A DNA stretch of 64,000 nt from Alistipes sp. (GTDB lineage: Bacteria; Bacteroidota; Bacteroidia; Bacteroidales; Rikenellaceae). The position numbers were made by a program, and so were the translations under genes. Below are positions 51,291-60,893 of the stretch, piece after piece; positions within the stretch are counted from its first letter, which is position 1; every line of letters starts with the position of its first letter. Below the pieces are notes generated by a model. That model ran no database searches. It was not told the DNA's origin and saw only the letters and a list, made by a program, of their open reading frames with translations. The stretch lies in the NCBI GenBank assembly GCA_022511345.1, contig JAFLRR010000001.1, forward strand, positions 1 to 64,000. The letters are read 5' to 3'.

Positions 51291-53012
51291 ATGGAAGAAC
51301 AACTGAGCGAACAGGAACTCCTGAGGCGCAACTCGCTGCAGGCATTGCGCGACCTGGGCATAGAGCCCTACCCCGCCGCACGATTCGACGTGACGGCTTC
51401 GGCAGCTGAGATAGCCGCCGACTACGACCCCGAAAAGGGCAACTTCGCCGACGTGAGAATCGCCGGCCGAATAATGAGCCGCCGAATAATGGGAAGCGCC
51501 TCGTTCTTCGAGCTGCAGGACCACTCGGGCCGCATTCAGGTCTACATACGCCGCGACGACATCTGCCCCGAGGGCGACCCGACGATGTACAACACCGTAT
51601 TCAAGAAGCTGCTGGACATCGGCGACTTCATCGGCGTGGAGGGATTCGCTTTCCGCACCAACACGGGCGAGCTGTCCGTTCACTGCCGCCGGTTTACGGT
51701 CATCTCGAAGTCGATACGTCCGCTGCCCATCGTCAAGGAGAAGGACGGCCAGGTATTCGACGCCTTTACCGACCCCGAGGTGCGCTACCGCCAGCGCTAT
51801 GTCGACCTGGCGGTCAACCCCCACGTGAAGGAGACCTTCGTCAAGCGTGCCAAAATCATGGCCACGATGCGCGAATTTTTCAACGAACGCGGCTATATCG
51901 AGGTCGAAACACCCATTCTGCAACCCATTCCGGGCGGTGCGTCGGCGCGTCCGTTCATCACTCACCACAACTCGCTGGACACCGACCTCTACCTGCGAAT
52001 CGCCACGGAGCTCTACCTCAAGAAGCTGATCGTCGGCGGATTCGACGGCGTGTACGAGTTCGGCAAGAACTTCCGCAACGAAGGCATGGACCGCACGCAC
52101 AACCCCGAGTTCACCTGCATGGAGATATACGTCGCCTACAAGGACTACCTGTGGATGATGGAGTTCACGGAGCAGATGCTCGAGCGCGTGGCGCTGGCTA
52201 CCAACGGCACCACGGAGCTGACCATCGACGGCCGTCAGGTGTCGTTCAAGGCGCCGTTCCGCCGTCTGACGATGACCGACGCCATCCGCGAGAAGACCGG
52301 CTACGACATCACGGGACAGTCTGAGGAGCAGCTGCGCGAGGCTTGCGCACGTCTGAACGTCGAGGTCGACGAGACCATGGGCAAGGGCAAGCTAATCGAC
52401 GCCATATTCGGCCAGTACTGCGAGGAGGAGCTGATTCAGCCCACATTCGTGACCGACTACCCCATCGAGATGTCGCCCCTGTGCAAGCGCCACCGCGACA
52501 ACAAGGATTTGACCGAGCGTTTCGAGCTCTTCGTCAACGGCAAGGAGCTCTGCAACGCCTACTCGGAGCTGAACGACCCCATCGACCAGCTGGAGCGATT
52601 CAAGGAGCAGCTGCGTCTGTCGGAGAAGGGCGACGACGAGGCGATGTTCATCGACATGGACTTCGTGCGCGCATTGGAGTACGGCATGCCGCAGTGCTCG
52701 GGCATGGGTATCGGCATCGACCGTCTGACGATGTTCATGACGGGCCAGCCCTCGATTCAGGACGTGCTCTTCTTCCCGCAGATGCGTCCAGAAAAGAAGC
52801 CTACTATCGACCCCGAAGAGAACTACACAGCCATCGGAGTACCGGCCGAGTGGGTACCCGTGATTCAGAAGATGGGCTACGTGACGGTCGAGTCGCTCAA
52901 GAAACTCTCGGCAGGCAAGTTCTTCAACGACCTGTGCGGATTCAACAAGAAGAACAAGCTGGGACTGAAGGCTCCCTCGATGGAGGAGGTCAAGAAGTGG
53001 TGCGAACAATAG
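51291..53012 (+). CDS. lysS: Lysyl-tRNA synthetase, class II
   Basis: Charges tRNA-Lys. The 573-residue class II enzyme has an N-terminal OB-fold (RIMSRRIMGSASFFELQD), motif 1 near EVETPILQPI, motif 2 FRNEGMDRTHNPEF and motif 3 GMGIGIDRLTM. It is longer than E. coli LysS (about 505) because of a C-terminal extension of about 60 residues (e.g. AIGVPAEWVPVIQKMGYVTV) as in other Bacteroidetes. Isoleucine codons are mostly ATA in the first 60 residues and ATC after. The ATG at MEEQLSEQELL was chosen. Confidence 0.97.
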   Translation: MEEQLSEQELLRRNSLQALRDLGIEPYPAARFDVTASAAEIAADYDPEKGNFADVRIAGRIMSRRIMGSASFFELQDHSGRIQVYIRRDDICPEGDPTMYNTVFKKLLDIGDFIGVEGFAFRTNTGELSVHCRRFTVISKSIRPLPIVKEKDGQVFDAFTDPEVRYRQRYVDLAVNPHVKETFVKRAKIMATMREFFNERGYIEVETPILQPIPGGASARPFITHHNSLDTDLYLRIATELYLKKLIVGGFDGVYEFGKNFRNEGMDRTHNPEFTCMEIYVAYKDYLWMMEFTEQMLERVALATNGTTELTIDGRQVSFKAPFRRLTMTDAIREKTGYDITGQSEEQLREACARLNVEVDETMGKGKLIDAIFGQYCEEELIQPTFVTDYPIEMSPLCKRHRDNKDLTERFELFVNGKELCNAYSELNDPIDQLERFKEQLRLSEKGDDEAMFIDMDFVRALEYGMPQCSGMGIGIDRLTMFMTGQPSIQDVLFFPQMRPEKKPTIDPEENYTAIGVPAEWVPVIQKMGYVTVESLKKLSAGKFFNDLCGFNKKNKLGLKAPSMEEVKKWCEQ

Positions 53013-53053
53013 TTGTCAAAAGAGATATATTTTATCAATAAATTTTCAATTTT

Positions 53054-53812
53054 ATGAGAAAGCACATCGTTGCCGGAAACTGGAAGATGAACACTCTTCC
53101 CGCAGAAGGCGTTGAGCTGGCAAAGGGCGTGGCTGCAGGCTGTGCCGCAGTGCCGGCATCGGTAAATCTGATAGTATGCCCCCCGTTCACCCATCTGTCG
53201 CAGGTGGCCGAAGCGCTGAAGGGCTCCGCCATAGCCGTAGGTGCGCAGAACTGCGCCGCCGAGGCCAAAGGTGCCTACACGGGCGAGGTGGCAGCCTCGA
53301 TGATTGCGGCTCTGGGCTGCAAGTATGTAATCCTCGGCCACTCGGAGCGCCGCCAGTACTACGGCGAGACCTCCGAGACGCTCAACAAGAAGATGGAGCA
53401 GGCCTATGCCAACGACCTGACGCCCATCTACTGCGTGGGCGAGAATCTGGACGAGCGCGAGGCCGGCAAGCACTTCGAGGTGGTCAAGGCCCAGATCGAG
53501 GAGGTTGTCTACAACCTCACCGCCGAGCAGTTCGCCAAGCTGGTCATAGCCTATGAGCCCGTTTGGGCTATCGGCACCGGCAAAACCGCTACGGCCGAGC
53601 AAGCGCAGGAGATTCACGCCTACATCCGCCAGGTGCTGGCTGCCAAGTTCGGCGCAGCAGCCGCTGAGTGCCCGATTCTCTACGGCGGCTCGTGCAAGCC
53701 CTCGAACGCTGCCGAGATATTCGCCAAGGAGGATGTCGACGGCGGCCTTATCGGAGGCGCAGCCCTGAAAGCAGAGGATTTCCTGGCTATCGGCAACGGA
53801 TTCGCCGAGTAA
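53054..53812 (+). CDS. tpiA: Triosephosphate isomerase
   Basis: Interconverts DHAP and G3P. The 252-residue protein has GNWKMN (catalytic Lys), LGHSERR (His), [13 protein letters not shown] (Glu and the loop) and [10 protein letters not shown]. Isoleucine codons are mainly ATC (8 ATC, 3 ATT, 4 ATA by hand), the highly expressed pattern. It is 41 bases behind lysS. Confidence 0.98.
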   Translation: MRKHIVAGNWKMNTLPAEGVELAKGVAAGCAAVPASVNLIVCPPFTHLSQVAEALKGSAIAVGAQNCAAEAKGAYTGEVAASMIAALGCKYVILGHSERRQYYGETSETLNKKMEQAYANDLTPIYCVGENLDEREAGKHFEVVKAQIEEVVYNLTAEQFAKLVIAYEPVWAIGTGKTATAEQAQEIHAYIRQVLAAKFGAAAAECPILYGGSCKPSNAAEIFAKEDVDGGLIGGAALKAEDFLAIGNGFAE

Positions 53813-53884
53813 GTACCCGGGATTTCAGTTATTTGCGGCGGGGCCACGGCTCCGCCGCAGTTTTATTCTGCACAGGCTTTTTAC

Positions 53885-53892
53885 TATATTTG
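53885..53892 (+). promoter_or_regulatory. -7 element immediately upstream of the yqaA-like gene
   Basis: TATATTTG ends 4 bases before the ATG of the next gene, so transcription would start at or next to the start codon. The -33 position has only TTTT/TTTA. Confidence 0.5.
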
Positions 53893-53896
53893 CCGC

Positions 53897-54364
53897 ATGG
53901 AAGCAATCATCGCATCGCTCAACGCAGCACTCGCCGACTGGGGATATGCCGGTCTGTTCGTCGCCTCGCTCGTGGCGGGCAGCATCCTGCCCTTCGCCTC
54001 GGAGGCGGTGCTCGGGGCTCTCATCGCCGCGGGCCTCGACCCCGTGGCATGCGTGGCAGTGGCCTCCGTGGGCAACACTGCAGGCGGCATGACCTGCTGG
54101 CTCATGGGCCGTGCGGGCGACGCACAGCGCATTGCGCGGTGGCTGCGCATCGATGAGTCGAAAATCGTGCGGGCGCAGCGCCTGCTGCAGGGGCGCGGAG
54201 CTCTGGCCGGATTCTTCGCCTTTCTGCCATACATAGGCGAGGCGATAGCCGTGGTGCTGGGCATGATGCGCAGCAACGCCGCCCTCACCGCACTGTCGAT
54301 GCTGGCCGGAAAGACACTGCGGTATGTCGCCATTGCGGCAGCCGTGGCCGCCGCGACGGCATAA
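53897..54364 (+). CDS. YqaA/DedA-type (VTT domain) membrane protein
   Basis: A 155-residue membrane protein with the VTT-family pattern (GYAGLFVASLVAGSILPFASE, then NTAGGMTCWLMGR, then FFAFLPYIGEAIAVVLGMM). DedA/VTT proteins are proposed scramblases or proton-linked transporters. It is likely transcribed without a leader because its -7 element ends 4 bases upstream. It is followed by the MATE gene after 13 bases. Confidence 0.85.
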   Translation: MEAIIASLNAALADWGYAGLFVASLVAGSILPFASEAVLGALIAAGLDPVACVAVASVGNTAGGMTCWLMGRAGDAQRIARWLRIDESKIVRAQRLLQGRGALAGFFAFLPYIGEAIAVVLGMMRSNAALTALSMLAGKTLRYVAIAAAVAAATA

Positions 54365-54377
54365 AAAATATGCGAGG

Positions 54378-55721
54378 ATGAACATGAACCGCGAGATACT
54401 GCGCATAGCGCTGCCCAACATCATATCGAACATCACCGTGCCGCTGATGGGTATAGCCAGCACGGCCATAGCCGGCCGCTGGAGCGACGACTCGGCCGCG
54501 GCCATAGGCGCGCTGGCCATAGGCGTCTCGATATTCAACTTCATATACTGGAACTGCAGCTTCGTGCGCATGGGCACCGGAGGAATCACCGCCCAGGCCT
54601 TCGGAGCAAAGGACTACAAGGCCTGCACGGCCATTCTGGCGCGGTCGCTGGCCGTGTCGGCCGTACTCGGCCTGGCCGTGCTCATATTCCGGCACCCGCT
54701 CGGCGAGGCGGCGCTGCGGATGATGAACGGCGGAGAGATAGCCCGCCAGTACTTCTACGCCCGCATCTGGGCCGTACCCGCAGGAATCGTACTCTTCGGA
54801 TTCAACGGCTGGTACACCGGAATGCAGAACGCCGTAATACCCATGGCCATAGCCATCACGGTCAACACGGTGCAGATAGTCTGCAGCTTCTGGTTCGCAT
54901 TCGGGTTCGATTTGGGGATTGTCGGCATAGCCTACGGCGCCGTGGCGGCACAGTACACGGGCGTGGCGCTGGCACTGCTGCTGCTCGCCGTGCGGTACGG
55001 ACGGCTGCTCGTGCCGGTAGGGGCACGCGAGGTCTTCGACCCGGCAGCCATGAAGCGCTTCTTCGTAATCAACAGCGACATCATGCTGCGCACGCTCTGC
55101 ATCGTGGCCGTCTACACATTCTTCACGGCCGCCTCGGCCCGCATGGAGAACAAGGTGCTGCTGGCGGTCAACACGCTGCTCATGCAGCTGTTCACGCTAT
55201 TCTCGTACATGAGCGACGGCTTCGCATACGCCGCCGAGGCGCTAACAGGCCGCTTCATCGGAGCGCGGCAGGTCGACAACCTGCGCCGCTGCATACGCGG
55301 CTGTCTCGTGTGGTCGATGGGTGTCTCGCTGCTCTTCGTGACGGCATATCTCGCCGGCTGGCGCAGCCTGCTGTCGATATTCGTCAGCGCACCGGCCGAC
55401 CTGCCCGAGGGACCCGAGCAGGTGGCGCAGCTGATAATCGACACGGCCGGCAGCTACATAGGCTGGGTGATAGCCATACCCCTTGCGGCATCGGTTCCGT
55501 TCCTGCTCGACGGCATTATGGTCGGAGCCACGCAGACCCGGCTCATGCGCAACTCGATGATTCCCGCCACAGCCGCATACTTCGCCATCTTCTACGCTCT
55601 GGAGCCCATAGCGGGCAACAATGCCCTGTGGCTGGCATTCACCAGCTACATGTTCCTGCGCGGAATCATACTCTACGCCATGTCGGACCGCCTGAAGCGG
55701 GTATACGAAAAAGCCCTGTAA
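54378..55721 (+). CDS. MATE-family multidrug/metabolite transporter
   Basis: A 447-residue, 12-helix transporter. The MATE pattern shows in LPNIISNITVPLMGIASTAIAGR near the start and the repeat half ALEPIAGNNALWLAF near the end; the N- and C-halves are related. It likely uses Na+ or H+ to export a cation or drug. The stop codon lies in the following hairpin. Confidence 0.9.
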   Translation: MNMNREILRIALPNIISNITVPLMGIASTAIAGRWSDDSAAAIGALAIGVSIFNFIYWNCSFVRMGTGGITAQAFGAKDYKACTAILARSLAVSAVLGLAVLIFRHPLGEAALRMMNGGEIARQYFYARIWAVPAGIVLFGFNGWYTGMQNAVIPMAIAITVNTVQIVCSFWFAFGFDLGIVGIAYGAVAAQYTGVALALLLLAVRYGRLLVPVGAREVFDPAAMKRFFVINSDIMLRTLCIVAVYTFFTAASARMENKVLLAVNTLLMQLFTLFSYMSDGFAYAAEALTGRFIGARQVDNLRRCIRGCLVWSMGVSLLFVTAYLAGWRSLLSIFVSAPADLPEGPEQVAQLIIDTAGSYIGWVIAIPLAASVPFLLDGIMVGATQTRLMRNSMIPATAAYFAIFYALEPIAGNNALWLAFTSYMFLRGIILYAMSDRLKRVYEKAL

Positions 55722-55740
55722 TCGCTTACAGGGCTCTGTT
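55712..55740. terminator. Bidirectional terminator overlapping the MATE stop codon
   Basis: A perfect 10-bp stem AGCCCTGTAA / TTACAGGGCT with a TCGC loop; the left arm contains the MATE TAA. On the minus strand (rpoD) it is followed by a T-rich tract. Confidence 0.75.
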
Positions 55741-55757
55741 TCGCTTGTCGCGCGCAA

Positions 55758-56618
55758 TCAGCCGAGGTAGGTCTTGAGCAGCTTCGAGCGCGACGAGTGG
55801 CGCAGGCGGCGGATGGCCTTCTCCTTAATCTGACGCACGCGCTCGCGCGTGAGGTCGAACTTCTCGCCAATCTCCTCCAGAGTCATCTCGGCGCAGCCGA
55901 TGCCGAAGAAGTAGCGGATTATGTCGCGCTCGCGGTCGGTGAGGGTCTCCAGCGCACGCGACACCTCGGTCGAGAGCGACTCGTTGATCAGCCCCTTGTC
56001 GGCATTGGGCGAGTCGGGGTTGACCAGCACGTCGAGCAGCGAATTGTCCTCGCCGTCGGCGAAGGGAGCATCTACCGACACGTGGCGGCCCGCTACGCGG
56101 AGCGTGTCCGACACCTTCTCCTTGGGCAGCTCCAGCTCGTTGGCCAGCTCCTCGGGCGACGGGGTGCGCTCATGCTCCTGCTCGAAGCGGGCGAAGGCCT
56201 TGTTGATTTTGTTCAGCGAGCCGACCTGGTTGAGCGGCAGGCGCACGATGCGCGACTGCTCGGCCAGCGCCTGCAGAATCGACTGGCGAATCCACCACAC
56301 GGCATAGGAGATGAACTTGAAGCCGCGGGTCTCGTCGAACTTCTCGGCTGCCTTGATAAGGCCGAGGTTACCCTCGTTGATGAGGTCGGGAAGGCTCAGT
56401 CCCTGGTTCTGGTACTGCTTGGCCACCGACACTACGAAGCGCAGGTTGGCCTTGGTGAGCTTCTCGAGAGCCTCCTGGTCGCCTTTTCTGATTCTCTGGG
56501 CGAGTTCCACCTCCTCCTCGACCGTGATGAGCTCCTCCTTGCCTATCTCCTGGAGATACTTGTCCAGCGAAGCGCTCTCGCGGTTGGTGATGGACTTCGT
56601 GATTTTTAACTGACGCAT
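55758..56618 (-). CDS. rpoD: Primary sigma factor RpoD/SigA (short Bacteroidetes form)
   Basis: A 286-residue sigma-70. Region 1.2 is [18 protein letters not shown], region 2 includes [20 protein letters not shown] and the AVWWIRQSI -10-reading helix, region 3 is [18 protein letters not shown] and region 4 has [14 protein letters not shown] [18 protein letters not shown]. It lacks the long acidic region 1.1 and non-conserved region of proteobacterial sigma-70. It would read the TAnnTTTG promoters seen across the window. It lies 60 bases downstream of the HtrA gene. Confidence 0.96.
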   Translation of the reverse strand: MRQLKITKSITNRESASLDKYLQEIGKEELITVEEEVELAQRIRKGDQEALEKLTKANLRFVVSVAKQYQNQGLSLPDLINEGNLGLIKAAEKFDETRGFKFISYAVWWIRQSILQALAEQSRIVRLPLNQVGSLNKINKAFARFEQEHERTPSPEELANELELPKEKVSDTLRVAGRHVSVDAPFADGEDNSLLDVLVNPDSPNADKGLINESLSTEVSRALETLTDRERDIIRYFFGIGCAEMTLEEIGEKFDLTRERVRQIKEKAIRRLRHSSRSKLLKTYLG

Positions 56619-56678
56619 ATTCTACAATTTGTTATTATCTCTTGTTTCCGCCCGATGCGAACCCGCCCCAAGACCGCG

Positions 56679-58151
56679 CTACTCCACGAATGTGTAGCTT
56701 GCGGCACGGCCGTCGGGATAGATTCCGTCTATCGAGACAACTTTGTCGGTAAGACGGCTCAGGTCGGACACGCCGCGCACGGGACGGTCATTGATGTGGG
56801 TTATGACGAATCCCGGCTTCACGCGGGCCCGGGCCAGCAGTCCTCCCGCCTTGACGCCTGCAACCTGCACGCCGCCCTCGATTTCCAGCTCGCGGCACAG
56901 TCTGGTGCCGGCATCGGTGAGCTTTCCGCCGAGAGCCGCCGCAACATCGACGCTTTCGCGGGTGAGCAGCTCGGTCTTACCGGCCTTATTACGCAAAACA
57001 ACCTCTATTTGTTTCACATCGCCGCCTCTTTTTACCGAAATTTTAACTTTGTCGTTGGGACGACGCTTGCCAATCTGCTCCTGAAGCGTGGTTCCGTCGG
57101 TGATGTTCACCCCGTCGACAGCCATAATCACGTCGCCCTTGCGGATGCCGGCAGCCGAGGCTGCGCCATCCTCCGAGACGGCTGTGACGTAGACTCCGCC
57201 CGGCTCGGCGATGCCGGTCTCCTTGCCGCGCTCGTCGATGAACTCCTGCGTCACGGGCGTGTACTGTATGCCCAGCATGGCGCGCTGAACCACGCCGTAC
57301 TCCTTCAAATCGACAACCACCTTGCGGACGATGGCCTCGGGTACGGCGAACGAGTAGCCTATGTAGCTGCCCGTCGACGACTTGATGACGGTGTTGATGC
57401 CCACAAGCTCGCCGTGGGTGTTGACCAGCGCGCCGCCCGAATTGCCGGGATTGACCGCCGCGTCGGTCTGGATGAACGACTCGATGCGGAATTCGTTGGG
57501 TATGACGTTAAGGCTGCGGGCCTTGGCGCTGACGATGCCGGCCGTAACGGTCGAGGGCAGGTCGAAAGGCGAACCTATGGCCAGAACCCACTCGCCCAGG
57601 CGCAGCGAGTCGGACGAACCGAACGGAAGGGTCGGCAGGTCCGAAGCATCGACCTTGACAAGAGCGATGTCGGTGGTGGGGTCGGTGCCGATGACCGTAC
57701 CGTCGTAGGTGCGGCCGTCGGTGAGCTTCACGCGCAGGCGCGTGGCTCCGTCGACAACATGGTTGTTGGTAACGATATATCCATCCTCGGAGATGATTAC
57801 GCCCGAACCTCCGGCGCGCACCTCGCGAGTCTGAGGCTGCGAATCGTAGCCCTGCGGGAAGCCGAAGAACTCGAGGAAGGGGTCATAGGAGCGTCGCGGC
57901 GTCTCGACCTCCTGAATGGCTTCGATGTTGACCACGGCCTTGACGGCGTTCTCGGCCGCATAGGTCAGGTCGGGATAGTTGTCGTCCTGGTAGGATGTGA
58001 ACTGCGAGCCGAGAGCCGGGGTGCGGAGCACCTCGCGTTCGACGTACTGCACGTCGGATGATACTGTCGCGCGGACCACGCAGTAGGCGGCTGCGGCCGC
58101 CGTCACGGCGGAGATGGCTGCTACCGCCGTTGCAAATAATGCCTTTTTCAT
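56679..58151 (-). CDS. HtrA/DegP-type periplasmic serine protease
   Basis: A 490-residue protease/chaperone with an N-terminal export segment, the catalytic triad in VTNNHVV (His), TDIALVK (Asp) and GNSGGAL (Ser), and two PDZ domains (ASAAGIRKGDVIMAVDGVN, and a second degenerate one near ARVKPGFVITHINDRPV). It degrades or refolds damaged envelope proteins. It is upstream of rpoD on the same strand. Confidence 0.94.
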   Translation of the reverse strand: MKKALFATAVAAISAVTAAAAAYCVVRATVSSDVQYVEREVLRTPALGSQFTSYQDDNYPDLTYAAENAVKAVVNIEAIQEVETPRRSYDPFLEFFGFPQGYDSQPQTREVRAGGSGVIISEDGYIVTNNHVVDGATRLRVKLTDGRTYDGTVIGTDPTTDIALVKVDASDLPTLPFGSSDSLRLGEWVLAIGSPFDLPSTVTAGIVSAKARSLNVIPNEFRIESFIQTDAAVNPGNSGGALVNTHGELVGINTVIKSSTGSYIGYSFAVPEAIVRKVVVDLKEYGVVQRAMLGIQYTPVTQEFIDERGKETGIAEPGGVYVTAVSEDGAASAAGIRKGDVIMAVDGVNITDGTTLQEQIGKRRPNDKVKISVKRGGDVKQIEVVLRNKAGKTELLTRESVDVAAALGGKLTDAGTRLCRELEIEGGVQVAGVKAGGLLARARVKPGFVITHINDRPVRGVSDLSRLTDKVVSIDGIYPDGRAASYTFVE

Positions 58152-58318
58152 AATAACACGGTTTTTCGAATGACTATATTACAACAAATAGGCAAAATCC
58201 AATCCATAGGCAGTAAATTTCAATGTTTTTCTTCTCCGGCAAAACTCTTTTTTCCGCCGGTAAAAATAACGGCGGCAGAGCCGCGATATTGTACGGCCCG
58301 AAGAAAAAATTTTCCAGG

Positions 58319-59602
58319 CTAACTCTTTTTACTCTTCAGCCGCGGGTAGTTGAAGGCTATGGCCGCGAGGGCGCATAGGCCCGTGAGCATAGGATAGTAG
58401 AGGTGTCCGATGATTGCGCCCGGCGACACGACGGCCAGACCCGAGGCCATGAGTATCTGCGCACCGTATGGGAGCAGACTCTGCGTGAAGCACGAAAATG
58501 TATCCAGAAGGCTGGCCGCACGGCGCGGGTCGACGCCGAAGCGGCGGCTGACAGAGCGGGCTATCTCGCCCACGGTGATGATGGCTATGGTGTTGTTGGC
58601 CGTGCAGACGTTGGCCATGCAGACCAGTGCGGCAATGCCAAACTCGGCGCCGCGGCGGCCGTCGATGCGGCGCGTGAGCACGCGGATGACCCAGTCGATG
58701 CCGCCGTCGCGGCGTATCATCTCCAGCACGCCTCCGGCAAGCATCGTCACGATTATCAGCTCGCCCATGCCCGATATGCCCCGGCCTATTTCGCCGCACC
58801 AGCCGAAGAAACCGAACGACCCCGAGGCGATGCCCGTGACAAGCACCACGGCGACATTCACGCCGGCCAGAGCCGTACCCAGAACGGCCATGTAGGGCAG
58901 CACCTTGAACCAGTCGACCGACTGAACCTCGTCGACCGGGGCGCTGTCGCCGCAGAAGATGTAGATGAGCAGCGTTATGAGCGCCGCCGGAAGCACTATG
59001 CGGATATTCACGCGGAACTTGTCGCGCAACTCGCAGCCCTGCGTGCGCGTGGCGGCGATGGTCGTGTCGGATATGAACGAGAGATTGTCGCCGAAGAAGG
59101 CTCCGCCCACCACTACGGCCGTGATGGCTGCAGGGTCGGCACCGGTGCGCGCCGCAAGCGCCGAGGCTACCGGCACCAGCGCCACGATGGTGCCCACGGA
59201 TGTGCCCACCGAGATGGAGACGAAGCAGGCGGCCAGGAAGAACCCCGCCGAAACGAACTCGGCAGGCAGCAGGCGCAGCGTCAGGGCCACGGTCGCATCG
59301 ACCGCTCCGGTGGCTTCGGCCGAACGGGCGAAGGCTCCGGCCAGCACGAAAATCCAAATCATCATCATCACGTTGCGGTTGGCCGCACCGGCCGAAAAGC
59401 GCTCGATGCGCTCGTTCAGAGGCACTCCGCGGGCGGCTGCGACAGCTGCCACGGCAGCCGCCAAAAACGCCGTGACCACCGGCATGCAGTAGAAGTCGCC
59501 GGCGACGGCCGAGCTCACCAGATAGAGCGCCAGAAATACCGCCAGAGGCATCAGGGCGCGGAAGCTGCCGCGCGGCATATCGTTCTGCGAAGTGTCGGAC
59601 AT
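58319..59602 (-). CDS. NhaC-family Na+/H+ antiporter
   Basis: A 427-residue antiporter with about 11 helices. Family features are the repeated loop region FFGDNLSFISDTTIAATRTQGC and MANVCTANNTIAIITVGEIAR plus FTQSLLPYGAQILMASGL. NhaC proteins export sodium. The start at MSDTSQNDMPRGSF was chosen because the upstream segment holds a promoter. Confidence 0.9.
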   Translation of the reverse strand: MSDTSQNDMPRGSFRALMPLAVFLALYLVSSAVAGDFYCMPVVTAFLAAAVAAVAAARGVPLNERIERFSAGAANRNVMMMIWIFVLAGAFARSAEATGAVDATVALTLRLLPAEFVSAGFFLAACFVSISVGTSVGTIVALVPVASALAARTGADPAAITAVVVGGAFFGDNLSFISDTTIAATRTQGCELRDKFRVNIRIVLPAALITLLIYIFCGDSAPVDEVQSVDWFKVLPYMAVLGTALAGVNVAVVLVTGIASGSFGFFGWCGEIGRGISGMGELIIVTMLAGGVLEMIRRDGGIDWVIRVLTRRIDGRRGAEFGIAALVCMANVCTANNTIAIITVGEIARSVSRRFGVDPRRAASLLDTFSCFTQSLLPYGAQILMASGLAVVSPGAIIGHLYYPMLTGLCALAAIAFNYPRLKSKKS

Positions 59603-59628
59603 GGAGGATGCTGTGATTTTTTCAGGTG

Positions 59629-59636
59629 CAAAAATA
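59629..59636 (-). promoter_or_regulatory. -7 element of the nhaC-like gene
   Basis: TATTTTTG on the minus strand, 26 bases before the start; matches TAnnTTTG. Confidence 0.45.
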
Positions 59637-59794
59637 CGACTAAAAATCGTATCGCCAAACCCGCCACCGGCTCGGCAATAAGCCAATCGGCTCAGAGTCA
59701 GCGGAGCGAAGAGCAGAAAATCAGTATTTTTACTTACATTTTATTCAGCTGCAATGACGACCTTTGCACCAACAAAACATTAAAATCTGATATT

Positions 59795-60865
59795 ATGTCA
59801 AAATCGAGACTTACACTTGTAATGCTGGCAGTGCTCGCAGCGGTATTCACCGCCTCGGCACAGGCGCCGGCTACATCCGAGACGGGCATACTGCAGGCCC
59901 AAATCGACTCTCTGACCCAGCGTCTGGCGAAGGTCGAGAAGAAGACCACGGGCTGGGACAAACTGCTTGCGAACCTGCCCAAGATTTCGGGTTACGGACA
60001 GATGGGATATGAGTGGAACGGAACCACCGACAATGCCGAGTCGCGCTTCTACGTTCCCAGCGTGCGACTCACGCTGGCCGGCGACATCGGCAAGAAGGTC
60101 GACTACAAGTTCCAGTTCGAGTTCATGAACCCCAAACTCATCGACGCCTTCGTGCGTTACAAGGTGCATCCGGGATTCAGCCTGCAGGCAGGTCAGTTCC
60201 ACACCAACTTCTCGCTCGAGGGCCCCATGGCTCCGCTGGACATGGAGACCATAGACTACGCCCCCGTGGTCAAGGCCATCGCCTGCCAGACGCCCGACAC
60301 GCGCGACATCGGTATCGCGGCATACGGTGCGGCAGCCAAGCGCGACGGCTACAATATCTTCGAGTACAGCGTGGGCGTGTTCAACGGCGAGGGCAAGAAT
60401 GTGGTCAAGGATGCCAACAAGAGCAAGGATGTAATCGCCCGCGTTAAAATCAACCCTATGAAGGAGCTGACCCTCTCGGGTTCGTTCGGCTACGGTGAGC
60501 GCGGCCAGACCTACGTACACAACACCCGCTATGCAGCCGGTCTGTGGTGGCACGGCGAGCGTTTCTACCTGCGTTCGGAGTATCTGGCGCTGCGTCAGAA
60601 CGACTGGAGTGCCGATGCAAAGCACAGCATCGACGGATGCTATGCCGTTGCGGGCTACTGGATCAAGAAGTTCTGCCCGCTGGTGCGCTACAACTGGATG
60701 GACAGCAATCTGTCGGGCACCTCGGTCAAGCAGTCGGACTATCTGGTCGGCATCGACTACAAGCCTCTTAAGTATCTGCGCCTGCAGGCCAACTACTCCC
60801 GCACGCAGTACAAGGGTGCCGGCGGCTCGAACATTGTCGGTCTGATGGTTACCGGTATATTCTAA
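59795..60865 (+). CDS. Outer-membrane porin, phosphate-selective OprO/OprP-like
   Basis: A 356-residue exported beta-barrel: signal peptide ending at ASAQ, a short coiled coil (LQAQIDSLTQRLAKVEKKT) that may form a trimer stem, then repeated amphipathic strands from GYGQMGYEWNG to the terminal VGLMVTGIF, ending in a Phe as porins do. QFHTNFSLEGPMAPLDME resembles the OprP family. Ion selectivity is not readable. Codon use is of the highly expressed type. It is 28 bases upstream of a sulfate exporter-like gene. Confidence 0.87.
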   Translation: MSKSRLTLVMLAVLAAVFTASAQAPATSETGILQAQIDSLTQRLAKVEKKTTGWDKLLANLPKISGYGQMGYEWNGTTDNAESRFYVPSVRLTLAGDIGKKVDYKFQFEFMNPKLIDAFVRYKVHPGFSLQAGQFHTNFSLEGPMAPLDMETIDYAPVVKAIACQTPDTRDIGIAAYGAAAKRDGYNIFEYSVGVFNGEGKNVVKDANKSKDVIARVKINPMKELTLSGSFGYGERGQTYVHNTRYAAGLWWHGERFYLRSEYLALRQNDWSADAKHSIDGCYAVAGYWIKKFCPLVRYNWMDSNLSGTSVKQSDYLVGIDYKPLKYLRLQANYSRTQYKGAGGSNIVGLMVTGIF

Positions 60866-60893
60866 GTCTTAAAATACAAAACGATTGAAATCG

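Noticed and set aside
58403..59794. Plus-strand extension of the porin frame far upstream
   Set aside because: The upstream part is antisense to the nhaC-like gene; the porin's signal peptide begins at the ATG at 59795.
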